36,287 bases of DNA from Nemertoderma westbladi (GCA_032718475.1 JAUCBJ010005469.1:1-36287), one strand, 5' to 3'; positions 19,162-29,648 are shown, counted from the first letter of the stretch. Notes: generated from the letters alone by a model not told the origin. Numbers and translations are program-made.

Positions 19162-19560
19162 TAATTATATGAATATTTATATCGCAATCAATTTATGACA
19201 ACTCTCAATCGTGATACTGTTAGTGCTTTTAGTTTTAGAGGGATTCTGGAGTTTGAGGCAACTCTCTTGTTCCACCCCGACCAACAAAGCCATTGGTGAA
19301 TCTGAGGCAAGTCACTAGACTAGCCTCAGTAAACACCGACAAGGTGAGCTGACTGCCTTGGCAGATAAGCTTTCTCTTAGCGCAGTGGGTTTTCAAGAGC
19401 ACCGAATGCAGACTGGACAGACTGATGAGGTTCTGATTAAGGACATGTGGGGCGGTTGGCGACTCGCCCTTGCTTCAGTATATGTATATTAATATACATT
19501 ATTAATGCACCGAATTTAAAATATTTACTTATTTAATATAGGCTGTATAAATGTTATAAA
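19162..19560. other. Spacer with no assignable gene
   Basis: Positions 19200-19480 are less AT-rich than the surroundings and contain no long frame. Possibly a repeat fragment. Confidence 0.35.
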
Positions 19561-19564
19561 AACT

Positions 19565-19927
19565 CTAATAATTTATTTTCAGTCGAAAACGCAGATCATT
19601 ACAAATAGGGTGGCAAGGCAACACGTTAATGCAGACTTGCAGCGGTGTGGAAATAATGGTTGAGGGATTTTCGGATGGGGAAAATCTGCAACATCGACCG
19701 ACTTGGTGGGCAGTTCTGCGGTGGAACCTGCCCGCCTTTTCATGTCGCGAGTTCGCGATGTTCGCAGTGAACGGAAACTTTGTATTCCACATATACGGGA
19801 GGGACACTGAATATAACCCATCATCCATAGTGATCGGCCCTAAAACTTCCTCGAAAATATCAGTTTCGTTATCTTTAATCCCGATCGACTCTAGACTAAA
19901 GAATTGCTTTAACAAATTTAAAAACAA
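19565..19927 (-). pseudogene. Repeat-like ORF sharing PYMWNTK with the minisatellite locus
   Basis: A 120-residue minus-strand frame starts MFLNLLKQFFSLESIGIKDN and carries LPYMWNTKFPFTANIANSRH followed by RFHRRTAHQVGRCCRFSPSE. A second minus frame (19579-19824) is also open. The 22 bp block at 19777-19798 matches 17809-17830 with one difference. The dense Arg/His/Cys middle does not look like a standard enzyme. I recognise no family; a dispersed repeat is the likeliest source. Confidence 0.3.
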
Positions 19928-19963
19928 ATTTAAAAATGATTATCATCTTGGGTTACGTAATTC

Positions 19964-20340
19964 ATGTTATTTGAGGGTGTATTGTTACCAATTAATAAAG
20001 AACTGGTTGTTGTTGAACATATTAATTGTAATGTACTTGGTGGTACATTAGAACTGCAAGATGGACCTAACAATATCCATCCAACCCTGCTGTCCAACAC
20101 AACAGGATCATCTTCGGATCCACGAAGTACAGATCCACTAACAATAAATACCCCAATACTGATCACCACCTATCAATAGTTCAATTGTAAATAATGTAGT
20201 ATTTGTATTCCGCAGATCCTTGTTGGCAAGGACGAGGTACCAACAGCGCTCCCAAACCTCGCCAGGCACATAGTTACTAATCGGCTCACATATTGTATCC
20301 ACTACAATAGCCGTTATGGTAATACTATCACCATCTCAAA
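19964..20340 (+). pseudogene. Coding debris, unknown family
   Basis: A frame from 19964 reads EGVLLPINKELVVVEHINCN then GGTLELQDGPNN up to a stop at 20177. A shifted frame at 20215-20345 reads VPTALPNLARHIVTNRLTY. Both are protein-like in composition. They may belong with the fragments at 21.6-26.7 kb, with the LINE insertion between them; that link is inference. Confidence 0.3.
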
Positions 20341-20555
20341 CACTCATTTCTACATTCACATATGGTCTACATCTTGCTACACTGGTCGTTGAACCAAATG
20401 CAGCTATTGCAGTAGTTGTATGTCCAACAATTTTGAGAGACAGTTTTGTAACTGTATCACTAGTATAGTAATATAGGTATGCTGGTTCCCACCGTCGAAT
20501 ACAGCATTAATTGCTGTATGTTGCATTAATGTTTATTTGTATTCTTACAATCGAC

Positions 20556-21303
20556 ACTACTACTACTACTACTACTAGGATCGGCATGGTGCATTGCAGC
20601 TGCATTTTTAAGAATGCTGTGCCGGCTTATCGACAAAATTGCACCGCCACAACTCCCTATCATCCATGACATTTGCTAGATCATCTGCATCTTCAAGGCC
20701 AGTGTCCTTTAAGATGCGTCTCAAGAAAGTCATAGGCTGTCCACCATGCTTATTCACTCCAAGAGGCTGCCAAAGTACAAGATTATGCACTGGCTGGTCA
20801 TCACGGCGAAAGCAATGTCCTGCAAAGCGGAGGCGATTTTGTTCTAGTGTCAAGCTTGGGGGAACCAATGAGACACCTCCAATGTTATATAGTGTCTGGT
20901 TGGAGATGTGTGCATTGTACTTGACACAATGAACCCGGCGTAGCATTCTTGTGAATGTGCCATCCAGAGATTTGATATCCTCAGCAGTTAGAGCCCAGCA
21001 TGGACTCCCATAGAGGAGTACTGGAACTACTGCTGCTCTAAATAATCGGACCTTAAGTTTCCGATTAATTCTCGGTGACTTCCAAATCCTGGCTAGCCTA
21101 TTCAAGGCTGCCCATGCCTTTCCCTTACGTATTCGAAGGTCCTCACCTGACATCCGGATCCATGATACCAGGTAACAGAAGTCATCCACATGCTCAAGCA
21201 TACCATCTTTTGAGGTTATGCTCATCCGATCAGAGACTTGCTGAAGGACTTTCAAAGTTAACTGTCAAAATTTTGGTCTTTCTGGAGTTAATAAAAAGAC
21301 CAA
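20556..21303 (-). mobile_element. 5'-truncated LINE, C-terminal part and tail
   Basis: On the minus strand the element begins near 21303 in sequence reading FINSRKTKILTVNFE. It continues in another frame (21255-20608) as the post-RT domain and ends at a (TAG)n tail (20556-20577 as CTA on the plus strand). The RT catalytic motifs are missing, so it was truncated at insertion or lost later. The family matches the LINE at 1-6600 by shared motifs. Confidence 0.85.
20608..21255 (-). pseudogene. LINE reverse transcriptase C-terminal domain
   Basis: A 215-codon open stretch: DFCYLVSWIRMSGEDLRIRK, then KAWAALNRLARIWKSP, VVPVLLYGSPCWALT, RMLRRVHCV, RLRFAGHCFRRDD and LVLWQPLG. These follow the order of LINE post-RT domains. 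The frame upstream is shifted. A terminal DRELWRCNFV block ends at a stop before the simple-repeat tail. There is no usable start, as expected for a 5'-truncated copy. Confidence 0.85.
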
Positions 21304-21600
21304 CACTATATTTTATAGTGTTGTATATATATTTTACTATATTCTATTACATATAAAATAGACAATTTCAACATGTAATCATTTCACTTTCACTTATTTT
21401 TGTACGAATTTACAAAAATGTGAGGGGAGTTCAAGTCTCCCCATTTTGAGAGAGACGCTTTTTCGGAAATACGAATTATTGGTTTAATTAAAAAGTGTGA
21501 GGTTTGAAATTAACAAATGATATAAATCATAAATGCAATGTGATAAAGTTAAAACGGTATTGAAAAATTAATATCTGTTCTTTAGAACGATTATATTCCA
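21304..21600. other. AT-rich spacer, no gene
   Basis: No ORF or repeat of note. It separates the LINE from the coding island. Confidence 0.45.
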
Positions 21601-21602
21601 TT

Positions 21603-22380
21603 ATGAGATTGGTGGCAGCCAACGGCGAGCAGGAAAGTTGCATGTGTCCTGAAAACTGCATATCATTTCCTGATCGAAACATATCATCATATTCCCACAC
21701 CTCCTGGCTGGTGGTGCATATCCCCCCCTGCTTGGGTGCCATGCCTTATTTAATTACAAACGGACAGCCATATTACCACATGATGAACTGATCTAGACTC
21801 ACCTATACTCACTCACCTTGCTATCGTGCCCTTCAGTTATCTTATGCCCCACCCTCCACCTCCACTTTATCCTGATTTGGAAGCGATTGTATGTAGACCA
21901 CTATAATATGCTCAGCAATTACTTTGTTTACATTAGCAGCGTGGCCAAGAATCACTCCATGGTTACTGCACCCATCATTAAGTTTGTATCACCCAATCAA
22001 ACCATACACCTCCACTATGCTGCTAGTGACCTAGCCAATACTGCATTCACCTTGGTTGCATTACCAGGTCAATGCGATGACATTCACCTACTGGAAGGTC
22101 GAATTTCTACGGCACTAACTAATACTCCCATTGACTTTATGTGACTCCAAGGTCTATCATTGTCCCATGGTGCCGCTTTAGGTCCGCGGTTCGATTACAT
22201 CTTTGGACACACCATTGTGTGGTCTACCACACCGATCTACTTGATCAGATACCTGATACTGCATTGTTCATTTATAAGGGCACCACTATTAATATTGCAC
22301 CTGGTACCTGAACCTGGGTACCTGGTATGCCAGAAGTGTTGATTGGTCATGTCTATGTTGGCCAGCATTATTATGCTTTT
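21603..22380 (+). pseudogene. Coding island fragment A, unknown family
   Basis: Several adjoining plus frames are protein-like and switch phase: 21603-21788 (PYLITNGQPYYHMM), 21818-22141 (NQTIHLHYAASDLANTAFTL then ALPGQCDDIHLLEGR), and a later frame reading LIGHVYVGQHYYAF near 22340. I recognise no domain. Stops and frame changes every 100-300 bases show long neutral decay. A G run at 22555-22571 follows. Confidence 0.4.
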
Positions 22381-22590
22381 CGCCCTTTATCTACGGTACT
22401 GATACTCCTTTAGTGCCACATTCTCAAAATACAAGAAGTGCAATACCAACTGCCAAGAGCCTTTGCTTCCCATCGCATTCAATTTCAGACTCCACCTCAA
22501 CCACAGCCGACTACATCTAATCCTATGATGGAACAACATGAAGGTAATGGGGGCGGGGGGGGGGGGGGGGGTTGCCCTCATTAATTGGAG

Positions 22591-22970
22591 TCAGTTTGAA
22601 GAGGATGAAGAAGGCCATTCAATGTAATACCATGCGTGAGCTCCATATTCCTGATACTGCTGGAGGAGGAAGGTGATGTTGACATGGTTGAAGATGTGGA
22701 AGAGGTTGAGGCAATGAGAGGTGGACAGTAATATTATCATTCTTGAGAATGAGGAGGTTTGTGAGAGTTGTAGGCGTATTAATACTCCAAAACACACTCT
22801 GGAGTTACGCATGTCCAGGAAATTGGTTCATCGGGAATATGAATACCTTCTTCGGGCTATTGAGAAAGACTATATGCTTTGTAAAGAGTGCTCCATCTAT
22901 TAGTCATCAGATAGAGGTCATTCTTATATGGTATCATATTCCCCCAGCTGCACTTCTCTGATATACAATG
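22591..22970 (+). pseudogene. Coding island fragment B, unknown family
   Basis: Short plus frames of 60-72 codons overlap here (ENEEVCESCRRINTPKHTLE in one, followed by SRKLVHREYEYLLRAIEKDY). The Cys pairs (CESC, CKEC) could be part of a zinc-binding site, but this is weak. Confidence 0.25.
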
Positions 22971-23001
22971 GTTTAGCAAATAAGGTTTTTTAGGTAATCC
23001 C

Positions 23002-23482
23002 ATGAACCTTTTAGATTTACTTGCTGTTAAATTTAGAGACAGCTGGAGGGAGGTCATTAATGAATTTAATCTTCATCCTAAGAAGACAGTCATTAAAACT
23101 TTACGAAGGCTGAGGGCAATTATAATGGGTTGTCGTCATGCTATGTCGACATTGATCCAATATTACCAATACTTTCCAGAAGAAACTGTTCAAGATGGTA
23201 AGCTATACCATGCTGAATCACTCATGTTGATTGTGGTTCTGAGTGAGGGAGTTCATGCAACAGGGACGGCACCATCATCTAGATGATGGCTATGTAGAAC
23301 ATGTCACTGAATATTATATGGCCCAGGAACAACCTTTGATTCATGAAGCCTTGGCAGGTGCTACATATATGGATGTATATGACTGCTACAAGCTTCATGA
23401 AAGAATCCTAAATAAGGAAATTAAAGATAGAATATTTCAAGGATATCTGTCTCGATTAAATGCTAATCATGCAGCCTGCTAA
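23002..23482 (+). pseudogene. Coding island fragment C, unknown family
   Basis: Frame 23002-23286 reads NLLDLLAVKFRDSWREVINE, then TVIKTLRRLRAIIMGCRHAM. At about 23240 the plausible reading passes to the frame 23243-23482 (DDGYVEHVTEYYMAQEQPLI, YMDVYDCYKLHERILNKEI). The mix of aliphatic, aromatic and charged residues is that of a folded helical protein. No family was recognised. Confidence 0.4.
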
Positions 23483-23624
23483 TTCTGCATTGGTAATTGG
23501 CAGAAGGTCATGGGCTATTGTCAATGAGACTGGTCTGTCTGACAGCAGCTACAAATGCTGTCAGTTTCAGTTATGCATTGCCGAGTGATGCATACAATCC
23601 TCCAGGCTACTGAAGCAACGATAT

Positions 23625-24047
23625 ATGTATTCCTTACACGTCCTTCAAAAGTTGGAGGATATTGAGTTGAGTTTACATTGTGATACTACTGACCATCAAG
23701 TAGCTGTAATGCTGGATGACCTTATTCCGGGTTGTTCCAAAGTGGCTAATATAAATGATATTCTCAATGATGACATTTATGTAATTAGCATGCCTCGTAA
23801 TACTGGCAGAGGGGATCCATTCCCTTTGCAAGTGTGTGGTTATTACTTGCATGCTGCTTTTACAATTTCTACTTATAAACTTACTGGTATCTTTTGTTGG
23901 AGTGATAAACATTCGTTCCAGCATCTCTTCCACGAGGATGCTAAACTAAAGCCGCCTGTGGTAGACAATCCCAAGTCTGAAATTAAGAGGGCGAATCTTT
24001 TCATCTATGTAAAGAAGGGATGCTATAACCTAAGAGATCCAGCGTAA
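23625..24047 (+). pseudogene. Coding island fragment D, unknown family
   Basis: The longest clean frame of this block is 140 codons: VLQKLEDIELSLHCDTTDHQ, VISMPRNTGRGDPFPLQVCG, SDKHSFQHLFHEDA, IKRANLFIYVKKG. It looks like a globular protein segment. No known domain recognised. It ends at a stop near 24045, followed by frames broken until 24538. Confidence 0.42.
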
Positions 24048-24537
24048 TAAATTTCTTGCAAATTTTGCTGATCAGAGTAAGGTAAAGTGTGCAAAGCATG
24101 ACCTATTCCTCTGAAGAAAAAATCTTAAGGAGGATAATGGAGAATGCGTAAAATTGCACCCCTGAACTGGAGTGAGAAAGAATATTTGCTGGAGGTGCCC
24201 ATATGGGATTCCCGAAAAAATCGTTATGAGATTGGTTTATGCATTAGTCATTTTAAAGACGAGCTCATTAAACCAGATGCTGTAATTAGTATCAATTGTA
24301 TTGGTATTGAGGAGTATTGATAGTATTGAGGAAGAGGGCGATGTTCTTCACCATCAGTGGAATGGGCTACCAATAGGTGGTGGCAGTGGAGCTTCTCAAA
24401 CTTTGTCATATATAGATGGTGATGAAGAAGACTCATAGGATGACAAAGAAGTGTAAGATCCTTTAGATAGGGCAAACAGATTCTTCTGTGGCAATTTCCA
24501 TACCCAAGAATCTGCTAATCCCTTTGAGGACTATCTG

Positions 24538-24975
24538 GTGGGGATCCATGATGGATACTATGATGATGATGAATATCCTTTAGTAGGATTAGCGACTGGA
24601 GCCACTGTTCCCATTTACAGTAATGGTAGAATCTCTTCGCATTTTCTGTTGAACAATGAGCTGAAGGTCCTTCAGTGTAAATGTGGTTATGGTGGTAAAG
24701 GATCAGCATATATTAACAAAGTGCTATACTATATCACCTCTCGTGCACCTGGCATCCATTTCCAACTTACGTATATAGAAGGACTCCTCTTCCTGAGGAA
24801 CTTCTGGTACATGAAAGCTAATGGCACTGTCGTTGGTGCCATTCCATCCTTCTTGTATGGGCTTCCATTTAATTCTCCTAACTATGGAATAGCATCTCTC
24901 CGAGAACATATACATATTCGGACCTTTAATTATCATTATCTTCTTATCTTCATTTCTGGTTTTATGTATCCATGA
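24538..24975 (+). pseudogene. Coding island fragment E, unknown family
   Basis: A frame of 145 codons: acidic start GIHDGYYDDDEYPLVGL, then TGATVPIYSNGRISSHFLLN, VLQCKCGYGGKG, APGIHFQLTYIEGLLFLRNF and SLREHIHIRTF. The upstream frame (24330-24535) is also acidic. Rich in glycine and aromatics, it may be a structural or enzyme domain; I could not identify it. It has no intron signals. Confidence 0.42.
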
Positions 24976-25094
24976 ACTCAGAATTGAACTGAATATCTTC
25001 CCAGCTCATTCTCCATAAGGATTTCGAGCAGGTTTGTGAGGGTGAAGATAGGGTTCAAACTGGTGCTACAGATTCCATATTATGATTTGATGAA

Positions 25095-25616
25095 ATGGAA
25101 TCTTGGCATCATGTAAGGGAGCTGTATGCACTGTTGTTGGATGGTTACTGGAACTACTTCTTCACTGCCATATATAATAATACTAAAACTCCAGGAGTTG
25201 CTCCTGTATATAATGCTGTATGTGAGCTTTATCTACTTCTACAAGGTTATGAGTTAACTTTAGCCATGGAGAAACATGTTTCCTTATTCATATGCTGTTG
25301 GAATTGTTTCTCAGTTCATCTTCACCACTGAATTGATGATGTGAAGTTTAAATGGACTCGAATGGATGCTCAAAATCAATGATCCCATCTAGCGAATATG
25401 CTCCACATACATGGTGGACTTACGCTACAGCCAGAGTCCATAGAGGATACTCAGGCTAGAATTTGCTGTAGGACTTCTGAATTGTTAAATGGTACTTATG
25501 ATACTGACTTTTCTCAATTAGTAGATGAGGTTAGTATTGATGATATTGATGACTTTTGTGATCTTTTCAGACTAGTACATTTGCAAACTCATAACTGCGA
25601 TCGATCGAGCCAGTAG
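25095..25616 (+). pseudogene. Coding island fragment F, unknown family
   Basis: Two frames, 25095-25329 (WHHVRELYALLLDGYWNYFF, then YLLLQGYELTLAMEKHV) and 25398-25614 (IHGGLTLQPESIEDTQARIC, then the acidic EVSIDDIDDFCDLF). They are separated by stops at about 25330-25395. No family recognised. Confidence 0.38.
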
Positions 25617-25686
25617 TCGCTGTCATAAGAGTGTTGATGAGGCAGCAACAGGTTTTGCCGTATGCCTCGTCACCCTGAGAGTTGGG

Positions 25687-25956
25687 ATGATGGGTTTTAC
25701 ACCAAAGACTGACTTACATAGCAATGAGGCACTCAATGATCTCGGATATATAAACCTTCTTCAAATTAATGAGGATGGTTCTAATAGATTAGATGGGGAT
25801 GGTCAACGATTAGCGCATTGTAATTTATTTGGAGGATGCCATACTTACTCTGCCAGTGGTCATGAGTGGGCTATGCCAACTATCCTTTGGGTGGCATTGC
25901 GATCTTCAACCAATGAACAGGCCTTTGATAAAGTTCTGCTGTGCGTACTGCACTAA
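25687..25956 (+). pseudogene. Coding island fragment G, unknown family
   Basis: Frame of 89 codons: NEALNDLGYINLLQINEDGS, GQRLAHCNLFGGCHTYSASG, HEWAMPTILWVALRSS. It ends at a stop at 25954. Protein-like, family unknown. Confidence 0.38.
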
Positions 25957-26103
25957 GTACTTGGGTGGACTTGAAGAATGACGAGCCATCAAAATTCATG
26001 GTCAAAAGGATATAAACACTGTAAAGGTCTCCGAGAGATGGTCAATGAGAGGGGATTAAGTTTTTTGGGATTAATCACCTCATGAAAAAGGCTGAAGAGA
26101 AAG

Positions 26104-26670
26104 ATGAGAAGAAGTTTATCCAGAGAAGGTTATCCGGAGATCCTCCATAATATTCTGGGTTTCCCATATACCAGAAAGAATATGGACTTTGTTCATATTT
26201 GTACCCTGACTCCTGAGTATAGGCATTGTATTATGAAACAGCAGAATTCTGATGTTGATTTTTATATTCTGGAATCTGTTGAAGAGTGTAGAGGGTAGGG
26301 TTGTTTGGCGTAGCACTCATTTCTAACTACATTTGAAGTTTGTGTGGCGAGACACTATGTTCGCAGTGCCAATGATCCTGATTTACAGTTGATCATAGAC
26401 ATAATGCGAAACCCTAATCCATCTCCAAACCAGATTAAGTTTGTTATCAACAGCATGAAACAACGCTGTAACTTTGTTGATAGCTGGGATGATGTCCCTG
26501 AAGATGTTTTAAAGGTTGTTGTTGTTGTTCCGAAAGGTTGTGGTCACATCCAAGATATTTACAATGCCTGGTCTATAACTCAATTGAAGCAAAGATCCAG
26601 TGCTCCTACTTCTACTCATTATAGTAGCAGTGTCCTTGGAAGGCAGATACAGTTTCCTGTGCGCTACTAA
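26104..26670 (+). pseudogene. Coding island fragment H, possible SF1 (Pif1/RecD-like) helicase remnant
   Basis: 26104-26298 reads GYPEILHNILGFPYTRKNMD and YRHCIMKQQNSDVDFYILES. The next frame (26344-26670) reads RSANDPDLQLIIDIMRNPNP, then FVINSMKQRCNFVDSWDDVP and a run of valines before HIQDIYNAW. The pattern of DPDLQ, a short basic loop, then a hydrophobic strand and an N-x-x-W-like helix resembles the region between late motifs of Pif1/RecD-type superfamily 1 helicases. This is a weak, by-eye resemblance with no Walker motif seen. If right, it would suggest a replication gene in the source element. Confidence 0.28.
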
Positions 26671-26699
26671 TGTGCGAGTACCTCTCATGGTGTTTAAGG

Positions 26700-27330
26700 C
26701 CAAGATGCCCCAAATGTAGCATGTAGCAATACAAATATCATCACACAGCTTACAAGTAGTGTAAGTTTAGGCTATGGCTTAACCTGTTCCCGTCCAGTAC
26801 TTAAAAATAAGTGTGGGCCAATGCCTGTAAAATTGGAAAATTTGAAAGTTTTCTTCAGAAATATGTATTTAATTCTTCTTATTCAAAATCATCCGTAGAT
26901 TGATAATTTCTGGATGAATTTCTATTTTTTCGCAAATTTATTGATTATTGATTAGTTATTGATTTTGATTAACTTATAGATAAATTAATTTATTTGTCTA
27001 TTACCTTATAATTAATAATATTTTTTTCAATATCCTGCTCAAAATTTCACATAGAATTCGAATTTCAAGGTAAAAAAAACATTTTAACAAATTTATTGAT
27101 TGATTGATTTTGATTGATTGATTGATCGATTTTGATTGATTTATTTATTTATCGATTCTTTGATAACAATAAGAAAATATATTTTATTACTTATTATTTT
27201 TGAGACAAAAACTAATTTTGATCAAAAGTTATTGATTGATTGATCAGTTATTTTATTCAACACATTAAAACTAACAAAATTAATAAATTAAGCAAATAAA
27301 ATAATAAAATAATAAAAAACTAAATAACAA
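26700..27330. other. AT-rich region with TTGA-rich simple repeats
   Basis: No gene. Positions about 27085-27250 hold (ttgattga)n-type repeats with poly-A/T stretches. The remainder is AT-rich. Confidence 0.7.
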
Positions 27331-27480
27331 TGAATTCAGATATATAACAAACCTATATTATGATACGAATTCTTATCAATTCTAATTAATTGGAATGTGA
27401 ATATTCTCCAAATCGTGGATCTGGGATCCGGGATTGGTGAATCTGGGAGCACATATTGGTCATCATCGTCATCACTGCTA

Positions 27481-27630
27481 TCAGTACTGGTACCACTGAC
27501 ACTCACTGCCAGAAGTTTGAACCTCACTAGCATCATCGTCATCGATGTCACCCTCCTCATCGCTGCCTGAGTCGGAGCCCGCAAAACTGTAGGAATGAGG
27601 TGGTTTGCGTTGGCGTATAGGGTATGGCAT
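27481..27630 (-). pseudogene. Acidic ORF remnant
   Basis: ATG at 27628-27630 (minus) starts MPYPIRQRKPPHSYSFAGSD, followed by GSDEEGDIDDDDASEV and a stop at 27481-27483. A shifted frame just downstream (SSDDDDDQYVLPDSPIPDP) continues the Asp/Ser-rich character. The layout of a short basic start followed by acidic low complexity is seen at the start of piggyBac-type transposases and many nuclear proteins, so no assignment is safe. Confidence 0.25.
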
Positions 27631-27639
27631 TATCAACCT

Positions 27640-28317
27640 ATATCTAAGACTAAGGCATTGCCTTGCATAAGTAGGCTATATCCAGTTTGTACACATTGCT
27701 GACAGTCAAAGATAAAAATTTGGACATATTACTCTTGTCAATAGTGTTCGAAATTCACTCGAAATTATGATTACAATAATTATACAATAATATTTAGAGA
27801 TATGATGTATACTTGATAAATTTAATTTGTGCAATGATGTGACAAACTAAACCTACCGCCTACTGGTACCATAACCAAAATAGTAAACCAATAAGCATCT
27901 GGCAGTCTGGTACAATAATAGTATACCAGTAGCAATTATCTGAATGTAAAGGAGGGTTGTGGGGGGTTGGGGAGGGGGGGAGGTTAATTTAACTTATGTA
28001 TATCAAGCGGGATATAGCCTTGAATGAACCACTACAACCACAACATTGTAGTACTTTTAAGACCACTTTAGGCATCTTAATATTCTTACTGGGCCACAGC
28101 AGATACCTATTATATTCTCCCAACATCCCTTCCATCCTTACTAAGGGAAATTACTGGTTCTCAAATCGGGTTAGCATATATGCTCATTAGCATTAAGTTC
28201 CCTAATGTTAACTACACTGGAAAACTGGTGACTTGAGAGAGAGGCTACAGGCTCATCAAAATAAGATGAGTTTGGAGTTTATGTAGAATCCTTTATTACA
28301 TCCTTGGGCTCTGTACG
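27640..28317. other. AT-rich spacer, no gene
   Basis: A G-rich run lies at 27951-27982. A short ORF at 27996-28190 has no supporting features. Confidence 0.5.
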
Positions 28318-28330
28318 CCTTTGTTTATGG
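28318..28330. repeat. Candidate left target duplication of the foldback element
   Basis: cctttgtttatgg; its match cctttgtttgtgg lies at 29636-29648 directly outside the right array. Confidence 0.55.
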
Positions 28331-28335
28331 AAGCA

Positions 28336-28586
28336 GGACGATTCGGTCCCGGACAATTCGGTCCGGATAATTCGGTCCCGGACAATTCGGTCCTGGACAA
28401 TTCGGTCCCGGACAATTCGGTCCCATTGTCCGGATACTGACTAGGACAATTCGGTCCCAAAACATGCATATTAATGGGACCGAATTGTCCGGGACCGAAT
28501 TGTCCAGTACCGAATTGTCCGGGACCGAATTGTCCGGGACTGAATTGTCCAGGACCGAATTGTCCAGGACGGAATTGTCCGTGACC
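28336..28586. repeat. Left palindromic array
   Basis: About seven forward units (ggacaattcggtccc, to 28458), a 17 bp spacer (aaaacatgcatattaat), then about seven inverted units (gggaccgaattgtcc) with substitutions. It could fold into a long hairpin. Confidence 0.92.
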
Positions 28587-29048
28587 AAATTTAATTGGTA
28601 CTATATAATGGTGAATGTTCTAGAACCTTAATATATATTATTATATGGTAGCTAGTGTTTTTTTTACTAGCTAGTATTTTTTTAAAAATAAAAAAAAATT
28701 TACTTTTTTTGTTAACATTATTAGTTATGGTATCTATGGTGTTTTATGGAGCTTGTGAATTATTTACTAGCTAGTCTAGTAATAGTATGTATTTAAAATG
28801 TTTAAAACTGATTTTTTTTATATATTGCTTAAGTATACTGTATGTGTTGTTGGTTAGTTAACAAGCCTAAATTATTATCTTAGATAATAGCTGGATCTCA
28901 TTCAGGGACTGTTATAATATCATCAATATTGTTGGTAATTAATATAATCAGCAACAGTTTAGTCCTAATTCTGAAATATCAATGTTTTCACAAGTGTTTT
29001 TATAATTTCAAGGAAATGCTAGCTAGTAAAAAAAAAACACTAGCTTCA

Positions 29049-29372
29049 CCTTAATAAATAATATATAATAATGTTCTCGAACACTTACCAATAACAAAAA
29101 TAAAAAAAATAGTGTTTTTAATATTTCAAAAAATTCTAGCAAGTAAATAACACTAGCTACCATAACAAATATCACTACTAATGTTCTAGAACATTCACCA
29201 ATATCAAACCTTAATAAATAATATTTATAATAATGTTCTCGAACACTTACCAATAACAAAAATAAAAAAAATACAGTGTTTTTAATATTTCAAAAAATTC
29301 TAGCAAGTAAATAACACTAGCTACCATAACAAATATCACTACTAATGTTCTAGAACATTCACCAATATCAAA
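29049..29372. repeat. 160 bp tandem duplication inside the foldback element
   Basis: ccttaataaataatat... at 29049 recurs at 29209, offset 160. Both copies carry tgttctcgaacac, a stretch of aaaaataaaaaaaata, then tctagcaagtaaataacactagctacc and gttctagaacattcacc. Near-identical, so recent. Confidence 0.92.
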
Positions 29373-29402
29373 AAAAGCACTAAAAAGTTGCTATCAGGAA
29401 CC

Positions 29403-29630
29403 GGACAATTCGGTCCCCGACAATTCGGTCCCGGACAATTCGGTTCCGGACAATACGGTCCGGGACAATTCGGTCCTAGGTCAATTCAGTCCTAGGACAA
29501 TTCGGTCCTAGGACAATTCGGTCCCGGACAATTCGGTCCCATTTATTTAGTGTTTTGGGACCGAATTGTCCGGGACCGAATTGTCCGGACCGAATTGTCC
29601 GGGACCGAATTGTCTGGGACTGAATTGTCC
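29403..29630. repeat. Right palindromic array
   Basis: Forward units to 29540, a 16 bp spacer (atttatttagtgtttt), then inverted units from 29557. The unit matches the left array. Variants such as cctaggtcaattcagt show decay. Confidence 0.92.
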
Positions 29631-29635
29631 TAGAT

Positions 29636-29648
29636 CCTTTGTTTGTGG
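29636..29648. repeat. Candidate right target duplication of the foldback element
   Basis: cctttgtttgtgg; partner of 28318-28330, with one mismatch of thirteen. Confidence 0.55.

Larger units (their letters stand above)
28331..29635. mobile_element. Foldback-type element with palindromic array ends
   Basis: Each end carries a palindromic array of a 15-16 bp unit (ggacaattcggtccc): left 28336-28586, right 29403-29630. Inside, the ggtgaatgttctagaac block (28610-28626) has its exact reverse complement at 29347-29363, and the adjacent tggtagctagtgtt/aacactagctacca sequences also mirror, so the internal arms invert too. cctttgtttatgg (28318-28330) and cctttgtttgtgg (29636-29648) flank the element with one mismatch and look like a target duplication. 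It encodes no protein and resembles foldback (FB/TU-like) non-autonomous transposons, but I know of no named family with this unit. Confidence 0.78.

Noticed and set aside
28336-28586. CRISPR array
   Set aside because: Units are adjacent without unique spacers, half are inverted, and the DNA is from a eukaryote.
28325-28588. Minus-strand ORF of DNSVPDNSVL repeats
   Set aside because: Produced by the palindromic unit of the foldback element.
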